Source: JBGSKV01 sp041740975
GTDB taxonomy: Bacteria; Bdellovibrionota_B; Oligoflexia; Oligoflexales; JALZUQ01
Assembly: GCA_041740975.1 (NCBI GenBank)
Contig: JBGSKV010000114.1
Span: forward strand, 1-53,236
Direction of reading: 5' to 3'
DNA length: 53,236 nucleotides
Shown here: in pieces, positions 6,347 to 14,912 of the stretch
Layout: every line of letters begins with the position of its first letter
Position numbering within the stretch: position 1 is the stretch's first letter
Translations under genes and position numbers: made by a program
Notes under the pieces: model-generated
Told to the model about the DNA's origin: nothing
The model's database searches: none
The model's input: only the letters and a program-made list of their open reading frames with translations

Positions 6347-6379
6347 GCGGGTTTCGGAGGACATCCTCCAAAATCCCGC
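6347..6379. terminator. Hairpin between convergent genes
   Basis: GCGGG at 6347 pairs with CCCGC at 6375, and an inner stem GGAGG-acat-CCTCC stacks inside. The hairpin begins just after the stop at 6345 and lies before the 3' end of the minus-strand gene at 6398. There is no T run, so a bidirectional hairpin role is inferred. Confidence 0.5.
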
Positions 6380-6397
6380 GCCAAATGAAATCTCTAT

Positions 6398-8059
6398 TTA
6401 TTCGTACTCGGTAAAAATCAGCGCGCTCATTTCGCCTGCATCGTCGCCGCGATTTTCAATACTTTCGTGTCCAAGGCGACCGGAGTTAGCGCGTCCCCAG
6501 CATTTGAGTCTGTCATCGTTGAATAACGCACAAGTATGCACGTTACCAGTCGCCACTAGCTTGGCGTCGCTGATACCTAAAACTGCGGGTAAGCTGGCCA
6601 TATCGCCCGGGCTTCCCCCCATGTTATTTGTATTGTCCGCTCCCAGTTGCCCGTGAAGATTGTTTCCAAAGCACTTCAGTTGATTAGTATTATTCAAAAC
6701 GCAAGTAAAGTAGCCGCTAGCGGTGACTTGCTTGATATTTGCAAGGTTAGAAATCACCCCGAGTCCCGTCATCTCTCCAACTTGCCGACCAATACTTGCC
6801 GTGTCGTCGCTACCAAGCTGTCCATCACTGCCTTCACCCCAACATTTTACATTTCCATCATTTAACAACGCGCAGGCATGGTAGCTTCCGGCGTGAACTG
6901 AGACGGCATTATCTATGCCGATAACCTCAGGCAAGGCTTCCATTTCACCTGGAAGGGAGCCGCGAGTTGCATCCGTACTTTCGATTCCGAGCTGACCGGC
7001 ATTGTTGTTACCCCAGCATTTGACCTTTCCGGTGCTCAAGCGAGCGCAATAAAAATGCGTGCCTGCAGTTATTTGCGTGGCATTGGTAATTCCTATGACA
7101 GAAGTCAACGTTGCCATTTCTCCTGGGGCGTCGCCTTGCGGCGTAGCGATATTGACGCCTAACTGACCTAACGTGCTTTGGCCCCAGCATTTTATTTCGC
7201 CGTTTGCGAGCAAGGCGCAGGTGTTACTGTATCCCGCGGCCACTTGAATGGCGTCACTAATGCCGATGACATCGACGGCGTCAGCCATCGCTGTGCCACT
7301 ACCGTTGCCTACACTAGTCGTAGAGTCGATGCCCAAGCGACCATTGGCATTACCACCCCAGCAGCGAATTTTGCCGGAGTCAAAGAGGACGCAGGTGTGA
7401 TTCAGTCCCGCAGAAATTTGGACAGGTGCACCAGAGCTTGAGCCAAGGTTGATATCAGCACCAACCCCGTTGGGGGGAGGCATGTGGTTTGCGGCCGCAC
7501 CTATCGAGTTAGTGGCATCAGTTCCTAGTTGTCCGGAAGTTCCGGAGCCCCAGCAGCGAACTCCTCCCGATCGTCGAATAATGCATGTATGGGCTTCTCC
7601 AAGGGCAAGATGTTTGGCGTTGAGTCCTTCCGGAGTGTCTACGGAAGTTTGAACGTACGAGGAGGTATTATTCGCGGCGTCTTTGACTAAAACATTGAAG
7701 TAGTATGTCTGATCGACATCTAAGTTTGCGACGAGTTCATTGGTCAAGTTTGGCGTCCAGTCTTTTACGACCACGCCATTACTCTCGGCATTGGCGACAC
7801 TATCAATGTTAGCGCTGTTCGAACGCACGACTTTATATTGTAGATTCGCGGCGGCAGTTTTATTATCGCTTCCCGCAGTCCATGAAATATTGACGGTCGT
7901 GTGGGTGACGTCCGAGATATTAAGGCTTCCGCTGGCGCCGGCAGTTGGCGCGGTCGTGTCCGCCGTGTCAGTTGGCTGATCTTTTTTGTCTTTTTTATCG
8001 GAAGAGGACTTGCAAGACAGGGCCGTTAAAAGCACAAGAACCGAAATCGCTACTCGCAT
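6398..8059 (-). CDS. Lipoprotein with an FN3 domain and seven RCC1-like repeats
   Basis: A 553-residue protein. It begins with a lipoprotein signal (LLTALSC), followed by a Lys/Asp-rich linker and a fibronectin type III-like domain at about 40-145 (VNISWTAGSD, YYFNVLVKDAANNTS). Seven RCC1-type repeats follow, each with HxCxL, G-x-(V/I/L)-(K/R)-C-(W/F)-G and GQLG or GRLG, enough for one seven-bladed propeller. The Cys pair in each repeat suggests disulfides. The location is surface or periplasmic, and a binding role is likely but the ligand is unknown. AGGA lies 9 bases before the chosen ATG; an ATG two codons upstream is too close to it. Confidence 0.9.
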   Translation of the reverse strand: MRVAISVLVLLTALSCKSSSDKKDKKDQPTDTADTTAPTAGASGSLNISDVTHTTVNISWTAGSDNKTAAANLQYKVVRSNSANIDSVANAESNGVVVKDWTPNLTNELVANLDVDQTYYFNVLVKDAANNTSSYVQTSVDTPEGLNAKHLALGEAHTCIIRRSGGVRCWGSGTSGQLGTDATNSIGAAANHMPPPNGVGADINLGSSSGAPVQISAGLNHTCVLFDSGKIRCWGGNANGRLGIDSTTSVGNGSGTAMADAVDVIGISDAIQVAAGYSNTCALLANGEIKCWGQSTLGQLGVNIATPQGDAPGEMATLTSVIGITNATQITAGTHFYCARLSTGKVKCWGNNNAGQLGIESTDATRGSLPGEMEALPEVIGIDNAVSVHAGSYHACALLNDGNVKCWGEGSDGQLGSDDTASIGRQVGEMTGLGVISNLANIKQVTASGYFTCVLNNTNQLKCFGNNLHGQLGADNTNNMGGSPGDMASLPAVLGISDAKLVATGNVHTCALFNDDRLKCWGRANSGRLGHESIENRGDDAGEMSALIFTEYE

Positions 8060-8178
8060 ATTCATCCATCCTATGGAAAGTTCAACTAAGTTTCATGGAT
8101 TAATCTTATCCATATCTTACTCGATATATTTTGCTTATCCAAGGCGGCAGGCAAAAGTATTCCGGTTCAAAGCTCGAC

Positions 8179-8358
8179 TTAAGAAACTGGATTTTGAAAT
8201 AACGTGGTATTTTTCACGGTGGCTTTGACGAGAAGCAAATCCTTCAAAACTTTGTCTTTAAATTTGGAGAAGCCACCTTCATGCCAGTTGGCAGTCAGAG
8301 TCTGAGCTGGCAAATTTGCGGGAAGGCAAAGTAAGGCCAGAAATAGAAATCGAATCAT
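8179..8358 (-). CDS. Small exported protein (hypothetical)
   Basis: A 59-residue frame: a good signal peptide (MIRFLFLALLCLPANLPAQT) followed by about 40 residues with no known motif (TANWHEGGFSKFKDKVLKDL and so on). The frame is open much further upstream, but the internal ATG gives the only sensible N-terminus. The ribosome binding site is weak. It may be a real small secreted peptide or a chance frame; nearby genes give no functional clue. Confidence 0.35.
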   Translation of the reverse strand: MIRFLFLALLCLPANLPAQTLTANWHEGGFSKFKDKVLKDLLLVKATVKNTTLFQNPVS

Positions 8359-8582
8359 TTGGCATCTCGATTCGAATTGGGCTGATACTTTCGGTAAGAG
8401 CACGCGGCTTATCCGGCTTGACCAACGTTGCAATATTGCTCGAAAAGTTTTATATATACCTGTAATCATGATATAAAATACCATTCTTTAAAATACTTGC
8501 CTATTCTATGATTTTAATATAATAATCGACATTCTAATACAAAGTTCATGAAATAGTAAAAATATAAAAGAGACCTACTACT

Positions 8583-10199
8583 ATGATGTTTTCATCGTTA
8601 CGGCCCTGGCTTCACACTGTCGCTTTCAGTTTATTTGCCTTGGTTTTAACGGCCGGCATGCCCGCCTTTGCAGAAGGATCTTCCGAAATAACTCAACAAG
8701 TATCTGTAGCCGTTCCCGACCCAGGAGCGCTGCTAGAGAATTCTGATCGGCATTTTATTTTTAACGCTAAGCTCGACGAGCTTCCCCAGTTTATCGCGCG
8801 CACGCGAGAGCTCGCACCCGGTAAAAGAATTCGCGTCGTCATGATCACCCCGAGTGGCGAGCCGGAAGAAATTTTACTCGATAGCATTGGTGAGGTACTT
8901 CAACCTGAAGACCAAATCGGTTTTATAGAGTTTCAGCCTCCCTCCGAATCCCATCTCGAACCAGGCGAGCAGCTCTTAGATAGCGACCGGCAAGAGGGTG
9001 AGGAGTTTCACCGACACTGGCGATCAACCTGGCGAAATCAACTCGGAAAAATTAGAAAAACCACAAATTCACGCTTACAAAAATACCAGAAAATTACTGA
9101 GCAAGAATCTAAGGCTCGCGCGGCTTTTTCCGGTAAGATTAAAGCCGTCATTACCTCTACTGTTTGGGTGACGTCTTCGCTTTGGGCTGCATACCAAGCG
9201 GCTACTGGCGGATCGGAATACGCAGCGACGTATGCCACTTGGGCGATTATTTCTGGGATTATTGGCGCTCCCTCGGCTGCCTATGTAGACATGTGGTTTC
9301 ATGAAAACTTTTATGCTTATGCCATGTTTAAACGAAATCTCCGTATTCCAGTGGCTAAGATAAAGCTTGCATTAAACTCTATCGGTCGTGTGTCCAAAGG
9401 CCTTGCGAACACGCTAGAGCGCGGCGCGCACCGGTTTAATTCGGCCTACTGGTTCAAGTCTTTTGCGGGCAGCACGTTGGTTACTTCTGCTTTTACGATT
9501 ATATTCAGAGTACTTGCGGATATGCAGAAGCTCAATAAAGAAGGTGTTCCTGCTGTTTCATTCGAATGGTGGGTAGAGTTGTGGAGAGAAATGAAGCCGA
9601 CTTTATACTTGTTCGCACTTGGTTCCAAAACCGAGACCGCTCTTGCCACTCTAGAAGAAAAAGGTATGCCAAAATCCATTGCCTACGCGGCCTATGGATA
9701 TTTTAATTGGAACTTCTATATCATGGCGCAAATGCGAAATTTCTCTATTCCAAAAAGGTATCCCGTATATGGCGCTATGGTGTTTAACTTTTTATTTTGG
9801 ATGGAAATGGGTGTCCGGGCGATGACTATCAGTGCCTCGGCGGTTACTCCGATTATCTCGAATAGAGCTCGATATAATTCTAAAATATTGACGCAGTTTC
9901 CGCGAGACGATAAGACCATAGACGTTCTGCTTTTCTCCGACAAAATCCCCGTTGCGGATCAAAACAGTATCTTGATTTTGAATAAACGCACGGAGGCGTA
10001 CAAGCTCAACGATGAAGTCGCCAAAGGTGAAGGAAGTGAAAAGGATATCTTTGTCATTACCCAACAGTCCATGGATATCGTGACTGATGATATTCCACAA
10101 GAACTGTCAAGGCAGAGTATTGCGCAGACTTTGGCTCGCAAGATTCAGCGCGGCGTTCAAAGCATCAAGGCTTCTTGTGCGCAAGTTTTTGCTCCTTGA
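8583..10199 (+). CDS. Large exported multi-pass membrane protein (hypothetical)
   Basis: A 538-residue protein of unknown family. A signal peptide (about residues 1-30, ending PAFA-EG) precedes a soluble region (about 31-190) with a charged helical stretch. Five or six hydrophobic segments follow, among them ITSTVWVTSSLWAAYQA, YATWAIISGIIGAPSAAYV, STLVTSAFTIIFRVLA and YGAMVFNFLFWMEMGVRAM. The C-terminal 110 residues are soluble, with IDVLLFSDKIPV and a Cys near the end. AAAGAGA precedes the start. It stands 270 bases upstream of the ADP-ribosyltransferase operon on the same strand and could be a functional companion, which is unproven. Confidence 0.75.
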   Translation: MMFSSLRPWLHTVAFSLFALVLTAGMPAFAEGSSEITQQVSVAVPDPGALLENSDRHFIFNAKLDELPQFIARTRELAPGKRIRVVMITPSGEPEEILLDSIGEVLQPEDQIGFIEFQPPSESHLEPGEQLLDSDRQEGEEFHRHWRSTWRNQLGKIRKTTNSRLQKYQKITEQESKARAAFSGKIKAVITSTVWVTSSLWAAYQAATGGSEYAATYATWAIISGIIGAPSAAYVDMWFHENFYAYAMFKRNLRIPVAKIKLALNSIGRVSKGLANTLERGAHRFNSAYWFKSFAGSTLVTSAFTIIFRVLADMQKLNKEGVPAVSFEWWVELWREMKPTLYLFALGSKTETALATLEEKGMPKSIAYAAYGYFNWNFYIMAQMRNFSIPKRYPVYGAMVFNFLFWMEMGVRAMTISASAVTPIISNRARYNSKILTQFPRDDKTIDVLLFSDKIPVADQNSILILNKRTEAYKLNDEVAKGEGSEKDIFVITQQSMDIVTDDIPQELSRQSIAQTLARKIQRGVQSIKASCAQVFAP

Positions 10200-10317
10200 A
10201 AGTTTTAGTTAAAAAAAAATAGTATTCACTCGGATTTCTTTTTTCTTTTATTTCTTTTGCATGATGCACGTCTTTTCTATCCGGCTTCTTGGATCCGTCG
10301 GGGTTTTTAAATGACCC

Positions 10318-10355
10318 GGTCAGACTGCACCGGTATCATTTTGACTTAGCTGACC
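10318..10355. promoter_or_regulatory. Inverted repeat with a half-palindrome in the 10.2-10.47 kb gap
   Basis: Arms GGTCAG (10318-10323) and CTGACC (10350-10355) enclose a 26-base loop that begins ACTGCACCGGT, an 11-base match to the palindrome of the HNH locus near 43-44 kb. It lies 115 bases upstream of the ADP-ribosyltransferase operon. It could be an operator, a leader hairpin or chance. The rest of the gap (10200-10469) is A/T- and T-rich without a gene. Confidence 0.3.
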
Positions 10356-10469
10356 TGAATTTCTGTTACCTCTTTTCACACCACATCAAATCTAACGCCA
10401 TTTCAGCTTGGCGCGCTTCTTGTAATACCCCTTATTGACGGAGAAATTACGGCATGAGGGGACCAGCCA

Positions 10470-11828
10470 ATGAAGATGGCAGTTGCGATTCTTTTATTCT
10501 TAGTTCCGGTAGTCAGTTATTCAGACGATATCGAAAGGCCCTTCCCCATCAATCGCAGCCCGGATGGGAAACAATCGCATTACAAAACTGTTGAGCGAGC
10601 GAACTGGGAGCATAACTACGCGGTTGAGTCGAGCATCTGCGCTTCCAAAGCCATGCATATCTTGGGACAGCTCGAAAGCATCATCAAAAACGATCTTTCC
10701 ACGGAAGCTAGCTCGAAGCCAGTCTTTCTCGAAGCTCAGCTTAGCAAGTTAGATGCGGGGGCGGTTGATGTTCAGGCGTTTGAGACGCTGGCCTTTCAAG
10801 CGGCATTGACCGGCTATACGCAACTTGATTCCTACCTCAGCGCAAACTACGACATGCGTCCACTGACCAACTTTCGGGCGTTGTTTTCTATTCAAGAGCG
10901 ATTCTTCGGTAAGGTTGTCGAGGCGATAGGCGCTCAGTTCGACGCGACTTCACGAGACGAGCTCATCGCCAAAATAAAAGAACTCGACCAAAAAAATGAA
11001 AAACTCATCGAAGTTCTCAATCGCCAGACCGTAGTCGATTCCGGTGCGTTGCAACTTCTATCACTCACGTCATCAAAGCTTCGCATGCTGAAAGGCGACT
11101 TCGACAATTACTACGATTATGTTTTATCGCCGTACTGTCTTTATCAGCCTTTTACGAAATACGTCACGCCTGCACGCGAGGCGGTTGATGAATGGATAGC
11201 TGAGTTCGAGACGTTGGAGCATCACGTCAACGCCGAACAAACCATGCGGAGCCGCATCGTTGATATGATTCACTCTTCCACTCGACTGTACTTACAAGTC
11301 TTATGGGCAGCTTCGGCTAATGAAGATATTTCCACTCTTCGCCAAGAACTCAAAAAAGTCATGGCACTCGACTTGCTGTCACATGAATTAAACCAGTGGT
11401 GGAACAACATCGCCTCGGGTGGCATCACCGGAGGACTTCATACGCAGTTTCTTCAGTATGAAGCATCGCTTTCTCGCTTGAAAATGTATCGTGGCAAACT
11501 CGATCAGTTTCGACGCCGCATGGAAGCGCTTTCCATTCCTTCCGCACAGACCCAAACGTTTCTTAAAGATCGTTTGAAGCTCATTGAAACAGAAATTTCT
11601 TCGGCGGAAATGTCCGTTCGCCAACAAGGCTGGAAGGGTATGCATAAGCGCCAGCGCTTTCTTAATGAAAAACGCCTCAACGTGATCGATCAGTTTGTGC
11701 CTCAGTGCAAATTTGCCATCGCAGCTTACCAAGCGCTGGACTCTGACTCCATCGATGAAGACGGCTACAAATATCTCGAAGCCCAATACCGAACCGTGGT
11801 CGCTGCGTGCAAAGGAGCGCAACAATGA
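10470..11828 (+). CDS. Exported helical protein, first gene of the ADP-ribosyltransferase operon
   Basis: A 452-residue protein of unknown family. It has a signal peptide (MKMAVAILLFLVPVVSYS-DD) and then a nearly all-helical body with coiled-coil-like stretches (DELIAKIKELDQKNEKLIEV; FRRRMEALSIPSAQTQTF). Four cysteines (in SSICAS, SPYCLYQ, VPQCKFA and AACKG) are spaced for two disulfides. Its stop overlaps the start of the toxin gene (ATGA at 11825-11828), so the two are translationally coupled. That placement suggests a role in export, folding or delivery of the toxin, which is inference. A GAGGGGACC motif precedes the ATG. Confidence 0.75.
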   Translation: MKMAVAILLFLVPVVSYSDDIERPFPINRSPDGKQSHYKTVERANWEHNYAVESSICASKAMHILGQLESIIKNDLSTEASSKPVFLEAQLSKLDAGAVDVQAFETLAFQAALTGYTQLDSYLSANYDMRPLTNFRALFSIQERFFGKVVEAIGAQFDATSRDELIAKIKELDQKNEKLIEVLNRQTVVDSGALQLLSLTSSKLRMLKGDFDNYYDYVLSPYCLYQPFTKYVTPAREAVDEWIAEFETLEHHVNAEQTMRSRIVDMIHSSTRLYLQVLWAASANEDISTLRQELKKVMALDLLSHELNQWWNNIASGGITGGLHTQFLQYEASLSRLKMYRGKLDQFRRRMEALSIPSAQTQTFLKDRLKLIETEISSAEMSVRQQGWKGMHKRQRFLNEKRLNVIDQFVPQCKFAIAAYQALDSDSIDEDGYKYLEAQYRTVVAACKGAQQ

Positions 11829-13915
11829 AAAACCAATATTTGTTTCTAGTTTTACTTTTTTTAGGATTTAGCCAAGTTATCACAAGAGACGCAAACGGTG
11901 ATCCAGGTGATTCAACTCACTGGGACTTTGATGAAAATGGTAATCCTCAACATGGCGATGGCCACGGCGGATTTGGCGGCGGTATGGGGCCCATCACTCC
12001 GGGCGGTGGAAATAGTGGCGGCGGAAACAATGGTGGCAATGGAGGCAACGGCGGAAATAATGGCGGAGGAAACAACGGAGGCGATGGCGGCGGAGACGAC
12101 GACTTCGATGATGACTTCGATGATGATTCGGGCGACGATGACAACGGAAATGGTTCAGGAGGCAGTGGAGGTAGTGGAGGTAGTGGAGGTGGATCGGGAG
12201 ATAACGATGGTCATTTTAATCCAGGAAATGGCGGCGGAGGCAATCAACCCCCGCCCAACAAAACTCTTATCAATGGCGAGTGGGTTGATGATGCCGATGT
12301 TCCTTGGGTTCGAGCCAAGATCGCCGAAGCGGAAGCAGCCAAAGAAAGATTCAAAGCTGATGCAAAAGCCTTAGAAGACAAATACAAAAATTTAAACTTA
12401 AAACAAACTAGTGACGAAAAACGAAAAGACTCAGCGCAAACTCGCATTGAAATAGCCAAGTCACATAACGATTACGTCAAGCAAGTTGAAGATCAGCTAC
12501 CAAATCCAGAAGATTTACCTGGTTCAGATCCTTATCCGTTCACCACACCCGCTTCGAGTGTGGATGGGCAGAAACTGAAAGAAATTCAGGACTACCGCGA
12601 TTACGTAAAAGGCGTCGTTGATCAAAGCAACGACGCTCCCTCCACCAAACAAGCACGTCAAGGCCTCGTAGATGTAGCGGACACCGCGATCCATACAGCG
12701 GATCACGCTTATTCATCTGGGGATCGTGAGGCTGGAGAAATTTCTAAAGAAATGGCCGAGACGACACTCGATCTTGCACTTAGTTTTACGCCAGGTGTGG
12801 GTTGGGCGAAGGATGTTTATGAAGCAGCTTCCGGAAAAAGCTTAGTGACTGGCGACGCGCTCTCTAACTTCGACAGAAACTTAGCCGTACTGGGAGCCTG
12901 CACGGGCGGCCTTGCTAGTAAGTTCAAAGTGTTTTCGAAGTCCGCCAATGTCATCAAAAAAATGGCTTCAAAGTTTCCGGGTAGCTCCACACTTTTTGCA
13001 GGATTAGGAAAGTTCTGGAAGAAAGGCTCACAACACGAGTCCGAACTTCACGCGGCAGCCGAAGCCTTCGAAAAAAACAAACACACATTCCCCGAAATAA
13101 CCTCGGCGAAAGAATACGTGAAAAAGGCGCACGATATTGCCAATAATCCAGCCGCAGACTCGTTTACTCATGTAGTTCCAGGTGGCGGCGAGCTTTATAT
13201 GGATAAGCTCAACAGGTTATACGTGGAAAAATACGGCTCGCTACCACAAAACATGTACAAACGTGCAGACGATGTGTTTGATGCGGGTGCTAAAGTGGAT
13301 TTGCCATCGGGCAGTGTGAATTCTAAATACTATAAAGCAGATCAAGATACCCTTAACAAATACAGAAATGATCCAAGCCATTTTGAAGATGGCGAACTTT
13401 CCAACTTTGATATCATCGACCAAAATGCATTAGAGTTGAAGGCCAAGCATCCGCATCTGGCTGAGTTAAGTAACGAAGAGGTCGATGCTTTGCGACGTTA
13501 CACGGGAATGGGACATGACAAAATCAACAAAGCTTTACGAAATGGCGACATGAGCGAACTGTCCAGACTTGATCCGCAGATTAAGGCGATACTCTCGGGC
13601 ATGAACAAGTTGCCGCCTTACAAAGGTAATGTCTTAAGAGGCGTGTCGATTCCCGACACGGAAATCGCAAAACATGTCGTCGGCCAGGAGATTACGATGA
13701 AAGCGTTCACAAGTTCCTCTAAATCAAAGGCCTGGACCGGCAACAACGTCTTATATACTATCAAGTCTCATCAAGGACGTGATGTCAGTAGTGTGGCCTT
13801 CTGGGCTAAAGAAGAAGAGGTACTGTTCCAAGCGGGCACTCGGTTCAAAGTCATTCAAAAAAATTATTCACCTACTTCTGGATCTTGGGTCATTCAAATG
13901 GAGGAGATTCTTTAG
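11825..13915 (+). CDS. Secreted polymorphic toxin with ADP-ribosyltransferase domain
   Basis: A 696-residue protein. Order: signal peptide (about 1-20); Gly/Asn/Asp-rich low-complexity linker (about 45-145) with acidic DDDFDDD repeats; a coiled-coil segment (about 165-225); a pre-toxin TG-like segment at about 312-360 (FTPGVGWAKDVYEAASGKSL, VTGDALSNFDRN); and a C-terminal mono-ADP-ribosyltransferase. The last shows all three R-S-E class motifs: R605 in VLRGVS, FTSSS at 628-632, and E663/E665 in EEEVLF followed by AGTRFKV. It should move ADP-ribose from NAD to a protein, probably on arginine. The ATG overlaps the previous stop. The next gene, an ADP-ribosylglycohydrolase-like protein, is the likely immunity gene. 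Confidence 0.88.
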   Translation: MKNQYLFLVLLFLGFSQVITRDANGDPGDSTHWDFDENGNPQHGDGHGGFGGGMGPITPGGGNSGGGNNGGNGGNGGNNGGGNNGGDGGGDDDFDDDFDDDSGDDDNGNGSGGSGGSGGSGGGSGDNDGHFNPGNGGGGNQPPPNKTLINGEWVDDADVPWVRAKIAEAEAAKERFKADAKALEDKYKNLNLKQTSDEKRKDSAQTRIEIAKSHNDYVKQVEDQLPNPEDLPGSDPYPFTTPASSVDGQKLKEIQDYRDYVKGVVDQSNDAPSTKQARQGLVDVADTAIHTADHAYSSGDREAGEISKEMAETTLDLALSFTPGVGWAKDVYEAASGKSLVTGDALSNFDRNLAVLGACTGGLASKFKVFSKSANVIKKMASKFPGSSTLFAGLGKFWKKGSQHESELHAAAEAFEKNKHTFPEITSAKEYVKKAHDIANNPAADSFTHVVPGGGELYMDKLNRLYVEKYGSLPQNMYKRADDVFDAGAKVDLPSGSVNSKYYKADQDTLNKYRNDPSHFEDGELSNFDIIDQNALELKAKHPHLAELSNEEVDALRRYTGMGHDKINKALRNGDMSELSRLDPQIKAILSGMNKLPPYKGNVLRGVSIPDTEIAKHVVGQEITMKAFTSSSKSKAWTGNNVLYTIKSHQGRDVSSVAFWAKEEEVLFQAGTRFKVIQKNYSPTSGSWVIQMEEIL

Positions 13916-14766
13916 TGACGAAACATAATGCGACGCAACTTCCGGATATTTTCGACCGCGAATTCTATTTTGATGGAATGAGTTTTCGTCGGATTGCGTC
14001 GCTTCGCGCGTCATTTTTGGAAAAGCTTGCCGAGATCGGTCCACAATCTTCCAGCATCGAGTTTGAAGGGCGAGTGAAAGACTTGTTTCTCGCGCTAGCT
14101 AACGAGGATGACCCGAAGCAACCTTTGGAGTTCGTGGCCACGGCAATGGGGTGCATTCGATTCTTTGAGCGCTCTTTACTTAAGGGCGTTGCTGATTTTT
14201 CATCGTGCTTGGAAGCTGAGTATCGGCGCTGGCAAGAACTGCAAGGAGGTCGTGATGAGGAATGCCTTCCTTTGTGTCGAGTTGTTCCTATTGGCGTGTT
14301 TTTTGCTCCGGTCGAAGCATTTGAGTACGGAAAGCAAAGCGCTCAACTGACGAGCGGGCAAAAGTCAGCAATTTTGTCGGCGGGATTTATGGCGGCACTG
14401 ATTTCGGGACTGCTACGAGGCGGAAATTTCTTCCAATCATATGATAAGGCAATGGCGATTTTCAAAAAAGAACTGGGCTGTAAAGAAATCGTCGAATGCC
14501 TTGCAGGAGCCGCAAAACTCGCCGCAGATCCATCCAAAACACACGAGGCTATTCGGTCCATAGGACCATGTCTTCAACCTAACCAGACAAAAGGCAGCAC
14601 CCCCGCTCGTGCGATCACAGCTAGTATTTATGCGGTAATGGGCCTTGAAAATTCGACTCGTCAGTCCGACACCAACCAGCTCAAAGACTACGATAAGCTT
14701 ACTGCTCTCGCCTCCGAGTGTTCTGATCTTCGGTCTACTCTTAATACCGACCAGACTCGCGCCTGA
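13915..14766 (+). CDS. ADP-ribosylglycohydrolase-like protein, probable immunity to the toxin
   Basis: A 283-residue cytoplasmic protein without a signal peptide. Residues about 116-180 match the DraG/ADP-ribosylglycohydrolase core: RVVPIGVFFAPVEAFEYGKQ, SAQLTSG, then AGFMAALISGLLRGG, with AITASIYAVMGLEN near the end. The classic metal-binding motifs (GDALG, TDDT, GGDTDT) are not recognisable, so catalysis may be lost or altered. The GTG at 13915 shares one base with the toxin stop and follows GGAGGAG, which indicates tight coupling. In the Tre1/Tri1 system a DraG-family immunity protein blocks an ADP-ribosyltransferase by occluding its active site and by reversing the modification. The same role is inferred here. 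Confidence 0.78.
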   Translation: MTKHNATQLPDIFDREFYFDGMSFRRIASLRASFLEKLAEIGPQSSSIEFEGRVKDLFLALANEDDPKQPLEFVATAMGCIRFFERSLLKGVADFSSCLEAEYRRWQELQGGRDEECLPLCRVVPIGVFFAPVEAFEYGKQSAQLTSGQKSAILSAGFMAALISGLLRGGNFFQSYDKAMAIFKKELGCKEIVECLAGAAKLAADPSKTHEAIRSIGPCLQPNQTKGSTPARAITASIYAVMGLENSTRQSDTNQLKDYDKLTALASECSDLRSTLNTDQTRA

Positions 14767-14912
14767 TCAAATCTATACCGTCTCAATCCAATCAAATGTG
14801 GCTTTTTCGACCTCTCCGTACGTTTTGGCGCAGTTAAGCGTTTGGAGGATTTTGGCAACCCAATTGCAATGTTGGTTCTATAAGAATTTTTTTGGCACTA
14901 AGGAGTAAACAA

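Noticed and set aside
11898..12374. Long Met/Thr/Ala-rich frame in the toxin linker
   Set aside because: It is the second frame of the Gly/Asp repeat region, with composition produced by GGC/GGA repeats.
13885..13914. Longer start for the DraG-like gene
   Set aside because: The upstream codons lie in the toxin frame and have no site for ribosome binding, whereas GGAGGAG precedes the GTG at 13915 at normal distance.
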